From the NCBI GenBank assembly GCA_021806355.1, contig JAJZXT010000154.1, forward strand, positions 1 to 13,962: DNA of 13,962 nucleotides, in the 5' to 3' direction. Source of the DNA: Thermoplasmata archaeon. Lineage in GTDB: Archaea; Thermoplasmatota; Thermoplasmata; Thermoplasmatales; Thermoplasmataceae. The position numbers were made by a program, and so were the translations under genes. Shown here in pieces: positions 1-6,043 of the stretch (its first letter is position 1; each line of letters opens with the position of its first letter). The notes below the pieces were generated by a model that worked only from the letters and a program-made list of their open reading frames with translations, was not told the origin of the DNA and made no database searches.

Positions 1-345
1 GAAGAGTGCCATATAGCAATGTCCAGGGGCCTGAAGCTTTCCGACTATATATTTTCACATTATGTTTCTGCGAGGGATTATGAGATTGCAGATGAAAATA
101 TCATGGACAAGTACAGGAAGGAAGATACTCCCGCTTTGACCGCCGAGCAAAAGAATTTCAACCAGCCTTTCACAACCCTGAGCCCGGATGCTTTGAGGGA
201 ACGGGTTGACTACCTCCTTAAAAAGGTCGATAACCTTGAGAAAATAGAGAAAATTTACTCTGATAACATCCCAAAAATCGCTAGGGATATGGAAGACCTG
301 AAAGACAAGGTTGATAAGATCTACAGGTGGGTAGTAAACGAGTGA
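1..345 (+). CDS. 3' part of an unrecognised protein with a coiled-coil C-terminus (5' truncated by window edge)
   Basis: The frame is open to the first base of the window, so this is probably the tail of a longer gene; the ATG at 19 is the only Met start visible but nothing near it looks like a promoter or ribosome site. The visible part is hydrophilic with no membrane segment. Counted from the ATG at 19, roughly residues 56-108 are rich in Leu, Ile, Lys, Glu and Asp with heptad-like spacing (for example LKKVDNLEKIEKIY and MEDLKDKVDKIYRW), which predicts an amphipathic helix or coiled coil, perhaps for oligomerisation or partner docking. I do not recognise a family. It is followed after 27 nt by an rmlA stub on the same strand, so it probably once headed or belonged to a nucleotide-sugar or glycan operon. 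Coding status is fairly secure; function is unknown. Confidence 0.6.
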   Translation, partial: EECHIAMSRGLKLSDYIFSHYVSARDYEIADENIMDKYRKEDTPALTAEQKNFNQPFTTLSPDALRERVDYLLKKVDNLEKIEKIYSDNIPKIARDMEDLKDKVDKIYRWVVNE

Positions 346-372
346 TCTGGACAACAGGAAATCAAAAGTAAA

Positions 373-450
373 ATGAAGGGTGCTATCCTCCACGGCGGAA
401 ATGGAACAAGACTCAGACCATTGACCTACACAGACGTTAAGCAGCTTTAG
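373..450 (+). pseudogene. 5' stub of an rmlA-type nucleotidyltransferase gene (25 codons then stop)
   Basis: An ATG at 373 opens a 25-codon frame that begins MKGAILHGGNGTRLRPLT and ends at a TAG (448-450). It has the N-terminal nucleotide-binding signature of glucose-1-phosphate thymidylyltransferases, including the G-rich GG.GTRLRPLT loop and the following KQL. By eye 20 of its 25 residues equal the start of the intact rmlA at 8197, but many third codon positions differ, so it is the remnant of a diverged paralogue and not a recent copy of the local gene. After the stop, homology to the enzyme (about 350 residues in full) is lost; a +2 shift gives LKVSE, which might be a few more relic codons. 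It sits 27 nt after the upstream gene and 10 nt before the 3' end of the opposing glycosyltransferase gene. A 25-residue peptide cannot be a working enzyme. Confidence 0.75.
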
Positions 451-460
451 TCTGAAAGTA

Positions 461-1123
461 TCAGAATACAAGGAGCGTACCTGGTGGTTCAGGCTCTGGA
501 TTAGGTATGTCGCTGTAGTGGTTGTGTTTCACAGGCGGGTAGTGTAAGTGGAATATCCGGTTCCTTCTGACCCTCTCGTACAGATTCAGGGAGAGCCATG
601 AGTCGATTATGTCCCATCTCCCAAGATTATACAGTTTTGGAAAATTGAACTTCTCCTGAGCTTTAATGCTAATCTTCGTTAATCCAAATCCGGATAATCC
701 GCAATACTTTGGTCTCTTCTCAATGGGGATATTTCCTATATATCTGGAGTTATCGAAGGTCTTCCAGTTATCGGGCCTTTCTCCTCTCTGGAAATTAAAA
801 ACAGAGTATCTGTTGGGAATGTCTGATTTGATCAGATATGGAAATGCACAAAGATTACCTCTGCACGAAAGTAATTCCCTTATCTGGTCTGGCGCGGGAA
901 CGATGTCCTGTTCAACCAGTATGAGATTATGCCCTCTCCCCCAGTTTCTCTTGATTATATCACCATAATCACTGTCTCCGAGGACATGCACATGCTCCAC
1001 CTTAAATTGAGATTCGATAATAGAAAGTGCATTCCAAGTCTCCTCTTGATCCTTTTTCCTAGCGTCGGAATAAACGTGCAGGACCCTTTCTTTTGACATG
1101 TGCACAGTATTATTGGTTTCCAT
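461..1123 (-). CDS. glycosyltransferase-like protein, GT-A type, 220 aa
   Basis: The only complete gene on the minus strand. The N-terminal half reads like a GT-A nucleotide-sugar domain: VLHVYSDARKK near residues 14-24, then a hydrophobic strand leading into LILVEQDIVPAP (67-78), whose E-x-D takes the place of the metal-binding DxD motif. CAFPYLI (92-98), CGLSGFGLTKIS (141-152) and a WDIIDSWL segment (170-177) follow, and the C-terminus has a His-rich stretch, FHLHYPPVKHNH (191-202). The VEQDIVP and H-x-PPV-H pattern resembles small glycosyltransferase-like proteins I associate with actinobacteria and their phages; this is from memory, not a search. Two starts are possible: ATG at 1123 and ATG at 1099. 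The TATA-like element on this strand (1139-1146) is centred only about 20 nt before the first, so 1099 may be the true start. Its 3' end abuts the rmlA stub, suggesting insertion or rearrangement. Confidence 0.75.
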   Translation of the reverse strand: METNNTVHMSKERVLHVYSDARKKDQEETWNALSIIESQFKVEHVHVLGDSDYGDIIKRNWGRGHNLILVEQDIVPAPDQIRELLSCRGNLCAFPYLIKSDIPNRYSVFNFQRGERPDNWKTFDNSRYIGNIPIEKRPKYCGLSGFGLTKISIKAQEKFNFPKLYNLGRWDIIDSWLSLNLYERVRRNRIFHLHYPPVKHNHYSDIPNPEPEPPGTLLVF

Positions 1124-1138
1124 TGTAAAAGCTTATCC

Positions 1139-1146
1139 ATATAATT
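1139..1146 (-). promoter_or_regulatory. TATA-like box for the minus-strand glycosyltransferase gene
   Basis: Read on the minus strand this is AATTATAT. It lies about 20 nt before the ATG at 1123 and about 43 nt before the alternative ATG at 1099. With the usual archaeal spacing of about 25-27 nt from the box centre, transcription would start near 1116, which fits the second ATG with a short leader better than the first. Confidence 0.4.
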
Positions 1147-1190
1147 GTCTTTAAGGGCCATTATTGCAACAGCTATTATCTACGGGCTTG

Positions 1191-1573
1191 TCAATAGGCC
1201 AAAGTGTAACTTATGAGGGTTCCGTTAACCCCTTCTATGAAAAATGTTCTTCCAACATTCTCCTATATATCCTCATAGGCCCTTCCAATTCCCTTATTGC
1301 ATGAGTATTCCTCGACCACATCTTTGTCACTTATTATCACTGCAATTCCATTGAAAGCTTTTCCAGAAATGATTTCTGCTCCATTGTGAGTTCCACCGAC
1401 GCATGCGACACGTTGCTGTAGATAACTTCCCTTGTCCCAGAAAGGATTCTCTCCGTTTCTGCATAAGACAGTTCACACCTGTGATCGATCGTCCTCATCT
1501 TGGAATATCCCGGAATGGGGAGGAATATCTCGCCCTTGTAATCTTTCTGGTTTAGGTCAAAGTAATGATAATA
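1191..1573 (-). pseudogene. probable decayed minus-strand gene, family not recognised
   Basis: The 617-bp stretch 1124-1740 has no intact gene. On the minus strand an open frame of 78 codons runs from 1573 to a TGA at 1339-1337 and contains GEIFLPIPGYSKMRTIDHRC and GTREVIYSNVSHASVEL. A second frame takes over in the overlap and continues with NGAEIISGKAFNGIAVIISD, crosses a TAG at 1265-1263, then reads GRTFFIEGVNGTLISYTLAY and stops at 1193-1191. Both blocks have codon choices like the intact neighbours (AGG, AGA, ATA, AAG). The simplest reading is one gene broken by a frameshift and a nonsense mutation. A third frame upstream (about 1740-1555, with TAA at 1680-1678 and 1647-1645) may be an earlier part. 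No start or promoter was identified and I cannot name the family. The opposing plus-strand frame (1432-1722) has an odd Cys/His/Ser-rich composition and is less convincing. Confidence 0.4.
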
Positions 1574-1579
1574 TCATTA
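1563..1579. repeat. 17-bp palindrome in the gene-poor stretch
   Basis: TAATGATA-A-TATCATTA is an 8-bp inverted repeat around a single central base. It coincides with the place where the minus-strand relic frame is first interrupted (TAA and TGA lie inside it). It could be an operator-like dyad, a mobile-element end, or chance in AT-rich DNA. Confidence 0.5.
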
Positions 1580-1652
1580 CAAACTGTAAGGATCTTACTA
1601 CTGTCAGAACTTGTAAAATATCCATTATTCAGAAAATTAGAGTGTTACACTG

Positions 1653-1676
1653 GGGCAATGATAGGCTTGATTGCCC
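1653..1676. repeat. inverted repeat / hairpin with 7-bp GC-containing stem
   Basis: GGGCAAT (1653-1659) is repeated in inverted form as ATTGCCC (1670-1676) around a 10-nt loop. It lies about 45 nt upstream of the TATA-like box of the methyltransferase gene. No T-tract follows on either strand, so it is not an obvious terminator; a regulator site or a recombination scar are possible. Confidence 0.5.
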
Positions 1677-1718
1677 ATTACCTACACAAATAGATGGCAG
1701 AATATATGTAAATATCTC

Positions 1719-1725
1719 TTAAATA
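1719..1725 (+). promoter_or_regulatory. TATA-like box for the O-methyltransferase gene
   Basis: TTAAATA, centred 25 nt before the GTG at 1747 and 19 nt before the TTG at 1741. The spacing favours leaderless initiation at the GTG. A second AT-rich element (AATATAT, about 1700-1706) lies further upstream. Confidence 0.5.
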
Positions 1726-1746
1726 GACCGGAAATGTAAATTGTTT

Positions 1747-2541
1747 GTGATATCCGGAAACGAGGTCATCAAACACATTAGATGGGGTATTGACAACTTG
1801 ATAAAATATAGGAATTCCGAATATTATGAAATCACACCAAGCTTCATACTGTCTGAGCTTTTTTCCAAATCAAACAGAATTCAACACTACGAAGAATACG
1901 AGCGATTGGAAGCGCAGAAGAGATTCGGATTTTTCACCGAAGAAGAGAAAGCTGACATAATTTCAGCAACAGAATTTGCCCAGTCACATCTCTCAGGAAC
2001 ACCGGACCTGAAGAGATTTCCGCTTATGGACTACGCAATGTCACTCGTACCGTTAAATGGAATCTGGGCTGAGTTTGGTGTATTCAAAGGCGAGAGCATC
2101 AACCACATCGCTAGAAACACTAGGGCAAAGATCCATGGGTTTGACTCCTTCTCGGGCTTACCTGAGGATTGGAACAGATTTCACAGTAGAGGGCATTTCA
2201 AAGTGGGGCAGAATCTGCCAAAGGTTGCGGAGAATGTCAGTTTGCACGTTGGCCTTTTTTCTGGCACACTCCCTGATTTCAAGGCGCAGATTGGTCATAC
2301 GCCAGTCGCATTCCTCCATGTCGATTGCGACCTATATTCCTCCACCGTTGATGTTTTCAGGCATCTTGGTGAAAATGTCGTTCCCGGGACAGTGATACTA
2401 TTTGATGAATTCTACAATTATCCTGGTTGGAGGATGCACGAGTTCAAAGCTTTCCAGGAATTCATTTCCAACACAGGGAAGGATTACAGATACATAGGTT
2501 ACAATAAGAAAGCCGAGCAGGTAGCTGTTATAATGCAATGA
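1747..2541 (+). CDS. TylF/MycF-type SAM-dependent O-methyltransferase
   Basis: Predicted class I S-adenosylmethionine methyltransferase of the TylF (macrocin O-methyltransferase) family, whose members O-methylate deoxysugars. Numbering from the alternative TTG at 1741 (266 aa): the SAM-binding motif is WAEFGVFKGES (109-119), the ribose-binding acidic strand is GFDSFSGLPEDW (133-144), the metal and substrate site is HVDCDLYSST (193-202), and a second acidic motif FDEFYNYPGW (221-230) fits the Mg-dependent mechanism of the family. Length is typical. The start at GTG 1747 is chosen from the TATA spacing; TTG 1741 adds two residues. There is no signal peptide, so it acts in the cytoplasm. It heads the plus-strand run of sugar genes and probably caps or decorates a sugar, possibly rhamnose, of the glycan made here; the substrate is inferred from context only. 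Confidence 0.88.
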   Translation: MISGNEVIKHIRWGIDNLIKYRNSEYYEITPSFILSELFSKSNRIQHYEEYERLEAQKRFGFFTEEEKADIISATEFAQSHLSGTPDLKRFPLMDYAMSLVPLNGIWAEFGVFKGESINHIARNTRAKIHGFDSFSGLPEDWNRFHSRGHFKVGQNLPKVAENVSLHVGLFSGTLPDFKAQIGHTPVAFLHVDCDLYSSTVDVFRHLGENVVPGTVILFDEFYNYPGWRMHEFKAFQEFISNTGKDYRYIGYNKKAEQVAVIMQ

Positions 2542-2559
2542 CAGTTTCCATGGCGGTAC

Positions 2560-2571
2560 TTAATTATAAAT
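2560..2571 (+). promoter_or_regulatory. TATA-like box for the UGM-like flavoprotein gene
   Basis: TTAATTATAAAT is centred about 24 nt before the ATG at 2590, with no ribosome-binding sequence in between. This is the arrangement of a leaderless archaeal transcript. Confidence 0.55.
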
Positions 2572-2589
2572 CCAATCAATTGGCACCCA

Positions 2590-3903
2590 ATGGTGAGGTA
2601 TGGCATCATAGGGGGCGGATGGGCGGGGTTGCTGTCTGCCTTCGAAATTAGAAGAAGAGATAGCCATGCGGAGATCGAGATTCTTGAGAAAAGCAGTCCG
2701 GGAAACCTAGGCGGCCTTCTGAGATCAGAAACCATTGACGGTTTCACTTATGACATCGGAGGGCCGCATATCCTATTCAGCAAGAACAAAGCCACACTTG
2801 AGTTGCTGCTCAACATCCTCGGGAACAACTGGAAGCAGATGGAAAGAAAGAATTTTATCCATTTTGAAGGCAATCTTATTCCTTATCCCTTTGAAAACGG
2901 GATATATATGATGCCTGCTGAAGACAGGGCGAAGATTGGCCTGGGCATTATAGAGAATCTGTTCAAGCTGAAGCTAGACAAAGGTTGGATTCCGAACTCC
3001 TTCTATGACTGGATTTATGGAATTTTTGGTTCGGAAATGGGGAGACGTTACCTTGAACCCTATAACAGAAAGATTTGGAAAAGGGACCTGAAGGATTTTG
3101 ATGCCAGCTGGGTCTTCACCCCGGGCAGGCTACCACTCCCTGAACTTCAGGACATAGTCTTTTCCGTCTCAGGTTTGCCAACCGTTGGCTACAAGGAGCA
3201 GGCATATTTCTATTATCCCAAAATAGGGGGCATACAATCACTGTACGATGCTCTGCTGGAGAAGGTGAAGGCTGAAGGCTCCAGACTCATACCCAACTTT
3301 GCTGCCAATAGTTTAGAGAGAAAAGGGACAGGAAAGTGGGTTTTGAATGGGGAAAAGGAATTTGACAGGATAATCAGTACGCTCCCCCTGGAAGAATTGC
3401 TTATAATTATGGATGCCCCGACCGAGATGATTGAATCTGCAAGCAAACTGACGCACAACAAGGTCATCGTTATAGGCTTCGCTTTAAATCAGCCTGCGCC
3501 GGATCGAATTGCCCTTTATGTACCCCAAGATGATGTTGTTTTCCACAGATACACATGGATGAGCAATCTTGTTTCAGGCTCACCGGTTGGAAAATCAAAT
3601 CTGATAGTAGAAGTAACTATACCTCAAGGCAAGCCCTTTGACCTCCCTGAACTGATTGAGATGGCAGCGGATGGGCTGCTCAAAATAGGCATCATCAAAG
3701 GTAAGTCGGCGATAATACATTCCAGGGCATGGGTGCACGAATACGGCTACCCGGTATACATGAAAGGACATAATGAGATAAGGGCATCCATTATGGAATA
3801 CCTTGATTCTGTGGGAATCAAAAGTGTTGGAAGATGGGGTTCCTGGCATTACTGGAACACTGACAAAGTAATCGAGGCCGTAAGGGCTCTTTTCGAGAGT
3901 TGA
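2590..3903 (+). CDS. FAD-dependent UDP-galactopyranose mutase-like / protoporphyrinogen-oxidase-like protein
   Basis: A 437-residue flavoprotein of the amine-oxidase fold. The N-terminus is a dinucleotide-binding Rossmann strand, YGIIGGGWAG (4-13), with an acidic ILEK at 31-34, then the FAD motif GNLGGLLRS (38-46) and the active-site-like IGGPH (56-60). FLEPYN-type UGM sequence is seen as YLEPYNRKIWK (154-164), then YPKIGG (209-214). The C-terminal FAD-contacting segment is GRWGSWHYWNTDKV (414-427). UDP-galactopyranose mutases interconvert UDP-Galp and UDP-Galf by a reduced-flavin mechanism; homologues in polysaccharide loci are often annotated only as NAD(P)/FAD-dependent oxidoreductases. 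Location next to six plus-strand glycosyltransferases supports a nucleotide-sugar role, possibly a furanose supply. Exact substrate is uncertain: it is too diverged to assign UDP-Gal by eye. The start at 2590 is supported by the TATA box and by the Rossmann strand beginning at residue 4. Confidence 0.82.
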   Translation: MVRYGIIGGGWAGLLSAFEIRRRDSHAEIEILEKSSPGNLGGLLRSETIDGFTYDIGGPHILFSKNKATLELLLNILGNNWKQMERKNFIHFEGNLIPYPFENGIYMMPAEDRAKIGLGIIENLFKLKLDKGWIPNSFYDWIYGIFGSEMGRRYLEPYNRKIWKRDLKDFDASWVFTPGRLPLPELQDIVFSVSGLPTVGYKEQAYFYYPKIGGIQSLYDALLEKVKAEGSRLIPNFAANSLERKGTGKWVLNGEKEFDRIISTLPLEELLIIMDAPTEMIESASKLTHNKVIVIGFALNQPAPDRIALYVPQDDVVFHRYTWMSNLVSGSPVGKSNLIVEVTIPQGKPFDLPELIEMAADGLLKIGIIKGKSAIIHSRAWVHEYGYPVYMKGHNEIRASIMEYLDSVGIKSVGRWGSWHYWNTDKVIEAVRALFES

Positions 3904-3958
3904 GTCATAAAGCAACCATAATTAAAGAATCCAGGAGTACAAGAGGCTGGAGACCCAG

Positions 3959-3970
3959 AATAATTATAAT
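3959..3970 (+). promoter_or_regulatory. TATA-like box for the first GT4 gene
   Basis: AATAATTATAAT (approximate limits) is centred about 33 nt before the ATG at 3998, allowing a leader of about 6 nt. A GAAGGT sequence (about 3984-3989) lies 8 nt before the ATG and could serve as a weak ribosome site if transcription starts further upstream. Confidence 0.4.
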
Positions 3971-3997
3971 GTTCTTTCAAATTGAAGGTATGAATAG

Positions 3998-5104
3998 ATG
4001 AATATTTGCTTCGTGATGTGGGGTACGGACAGGACTGGCGGCAACAACGCAATCTTCCAGGTTGCAGATCGTCTTGCCCTGAATGGTAACAGAGTGACTG
4101 TGGTTTCCGCTGGTCTTTCAAACCACGGATGGTTTTCTTTCCAGTCTACTCTTGGATTCATTTATCCTGAGGAGCGGCTGTCAAAAATACGCTGGAAAGG
4201 GAAGACTGTTACAATTCTTCAGTTATTGCAGGGATTCCTTGCACGATTTATCCCTGGTGCGGAGATCACAAAGCATAAGCTTTTGACAAATAATATCCCG
4301 GGTGACTCTGATGTCGTAATAGCAACTTATTACGAAACTGCATTTGCTGTCCAGGCATATCCATCACCATCGGCAAGGAAGTATTATTACGTTCAGCATT
4401 ACGAGCCGGTTTTCTTCCAGGATAGTATACAAAAGGAGAGAGTCAAGCAAACCTATTATTTCCCATTCAACTGGATCGTAAGTTCTTCCTGGGCGAACAA
4501 ACAGCTATCTGAAAACATTGGAAAGAAAGGACTTGTGGTAATACCCGGCAGTGACCTTAAAACCTATTATCCCAGAAGCAAAAGGAATGGAAGCCCCTTA
4601 AGAAAAATTGTTTCACTTGGAAAGAGTCTGCCAATAAAAGGGTTGAAATATCTACTGGAGGCTGTCGAAATGGTCCAGAAGGAAATTCCCACCGTCCAGT
4701 TGGTTCTGTATGGAAATGAGCCTTCCATAAAGGATTCTTCGAGTTTGCCCATAGAGTATATGGTGAAACCTTCAGATGACGAATTGGCGATTATATACTC
4801 CGATGCAGACGTCGTGGTAACTCCTTCATTGTTTGAAAGCTCCCCGTCCCCTCCCATTGAAGCTATGGCATGTGGAGCTCCCCTGGTCACAACCAGGTAT
4901 GGAACAGAAGATTATTGTTTTGACAATTTGAACTGTTTGGTTGTTCCTCCTGCGGATTCTAGGGCTCTAGCGGATGCCATAATCAGATTGCTTTCGGATA
5001 ATGAACTCTGCTTGAGGTTGACTGGACAGGCATTCAACACCGTCAAGAATTTGACTTGGGACAACACTGCAAAACAATTCCAGAATGCTATAAACGGGAA
5101 TTGA
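3998..5104 (+). CDS. GT4-family glycosyltransferase (GT-B fold), 368 aa
   Basis: Retaining GT-B glycosyltransferase. The N-terminal acceptor domain begins MNICFVMWGTDRTGGNNAI, with the TGG loop (13-15) typical of GT4. YYYVQHYEP (129-137) and WIVSSSWANKQL (159-170) match the hinge region of rhamnan-synthesis-type GT4 enzymes. The C-terminal nucleotide-sugar domain has VSLGKSLPIKGLKYLLEA (205-222) and the E-x7-E motif FESSPSPPIEAMACG (279-293; Glu280 and Glu288), followed by the TTRYGTEDYC sugar-contact loop. No signal peptide or membrane helix is evident, so it works on the cytoplasmic face on a lipid-linked acceptor. It follows the UGM-like gene by 94 nt and carries its own TATA-like element. 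Donor sugar cannot be read from sequence; dTDP-rhamnose is plausible given the cluster. Confidence 0.88.
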   Translation: MNICFVMWGTDRTGGNNAIFQVADRLALNGNRVTVVSAGLSNHGWFSFQSTLGFIYPEERLSKIRWKGKTVTILQLLQGFLARFIPGAEITKHKLLTNNIPGDSDVVIATYYETAFAVQAYPSPSARKYYYVQHYEPVFFQDSIQKERVKQTYYFPFNWIVSSSWANKQLSENIGKKGLVVIPGSDLKTYYPRSKRNGSPLRKIVSLGKSLPIKGLKYLLEAVEMVQKEIPTVQLVLYGNEPSIKDSSSLPIEYMVKPSDDELAIIYSDADVVVTPSLFESSPSPPIEAMACGAPLVTTRYGTEDYCFDNLNCLVVPPADSRALADAIIRLLSDNELCLRLTGQAFNTVKNLTWDNTAKQFQNAINGN

Positions 5105-5157
5105 AGTCTCAGGTTGCATTATTCTGGAGAATAGTTCAGAAAGTATCATATTGGAAG

Positions 5158-5168
5158 CAATAATTTAT
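5158..5168 (+). promoter_or_regulatory. TATA-like box before the first divergent GT2 gene
   Basis: AT-rich element around AATAATTTAT, centred about 26 nt before the ATG at 5190. The spacing is that of a leaderless archaeal gene; no clear Shine-Dalgarno sequence is present. Confidence 0.5.
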
Positions 5169-5189
5169 GTTTGAACATGGGAGTAATAG

Positions 5190-5966
5190 ATGAATATAGT
5201 CGACCATTGCACTGGAAAGGAGATCACAGCAGTAATTCCGACCATTAACCATAAGCAGCCCATGACTCAGCGTCTCCTGTCGGAACTGGAATCTTTGGGT
5301 TCAGACTGGATATGCATTGAAGATTCCGGTCCGGGTTTCAATTTTTCAAAGAGCATGAATAGAGGTATTGAATTTGCTTTGAAGAGAGAGAGTGTGAAGT
5401 TCATAATTCTCAGTAACGATGACCTTCATACAATAATTGGTTTTGAAGGCATGATCAATACACTGAAGGAGGAGAAGTATGGTTACGTTTGTCCCTACCT
5501 CAATGGGAAATTTCACGCCGTTCACCTTTCAAGGTCCCTGCTGGTGGATGTCATGAGTGCTGCCGTTGCAGGAAGGGCACCCTTTTACGTTCTTAGGCAG
5601 AGAAGGGCTGCTAAAAAATATATAAGCAGTTCAAGGTATCCAATAGTGTCCCAGAAAGTGTTTCCTATTGGCAGATACGCGGTCCAGGTTCAGCCTTTTT
5701 CCATATTCAAGGCAGAAATTCTAGAGAAAGACAAATTCGATGAGGACTTTCTAAAGCACAGGCAAGATGGCGAACTAGCAATCAGACTTTATCTGAAAGG
5801 AGTCAATGGGATGACCTCCAAGGATTGGAACGTAACTCATCTGAACCACGTGAGTTTCAACCTAAACCCAAATGAAAAGAATGAAGAAAGCTACAGGCTG
5901 GATCAAAGGGCAAAGGACATGGCCATATTTGCCGAAAAATACAAAAATGTCCGCACCAGAGGATAG
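5190..5966 (+). CDS. divergent GT2-like glycosyltransferase, 258 aa
   Basis: Short GT-A protein. It opens with the GT2 strand ITAVIPTINH (12-21), then CIEDSGPGFNFSKSMNRGIE (42-61), where the N-x-G-I segment corresponds to the usual N.G...A.N.G loop. FIILSNDDLH (71-80) carries the metal-binding acidic pair in place of DxD, and KFDEDFLKHRQDGELAIRL (182-200) fits the GT2 catalytic-base region (normally ED near the end of the domain). The middle, about 105-165, has few acidic residues and is rich in Arg, Lys and hydrophobics (VLRQRRAAKKY), perhaps a membrane-surface contact. It shares its layout with the protein encoded at 11748 (the FN.S...N.GI and SNDD motifs), though overall similarity is low. 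The ATG at 5190 is supported by the TATA box. Inverting glycosyltransfer is inferred from the fold; donor and acceptor are unknown. Confidence 0.75.
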   Translation: MNIVDHCTGKEITAVIPTINHKQPMTQRLLSELESLGSDWICIEDSGPGFNFSKSMNRGIEFALKRESVKFIILSNDDLHTIIGFEGMINTLKEEKYGYVCPYLNGKFHAVHLSRSLLVDVMSAAVAGRAPFYVLRQRRAAKKYISSSRYPIVSQKVFPIGRYAVQVQPFSIFKAEILEKDKFDEDFLKHRQDGELAIRLYLKGVNGMTSKDWNVTHLNHVSFNLNPNEKNEESYRLDQRAKDMAIFAEKYKNVRTRG

Positions 5967-6043
5967 TCCCACGCCTTCATGTTTCAGCCGTACTACAATA
6001 TGCCAGAGAAGAGAAATGAGGAGCCTGATGGAGTAGTGTTATA

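Noticed and set aside
55..471. 138-codon minus-strand frame over the left-edge gene
   Set aside because: It is antisense to the plus-strand coiled-coil gene and the rmlA stub, both of which have sensible protein sequence; it shows no motif of its own.
1653..1676. Hairpin as an intrinsic terminator
   Set aside because: No run of T follows the stem on either strand, and no intact gene ends beside it.
1432..1722. 96-codon plus-strand frame in the gene-poor stretch
   Set aside because: Composition is rich in Cys, His, Ser and Trp without any motif, and the minus strand over the same bases reads more like protein. No start context supports it, and its 3' end overlaps the methyltransferase promoter region.
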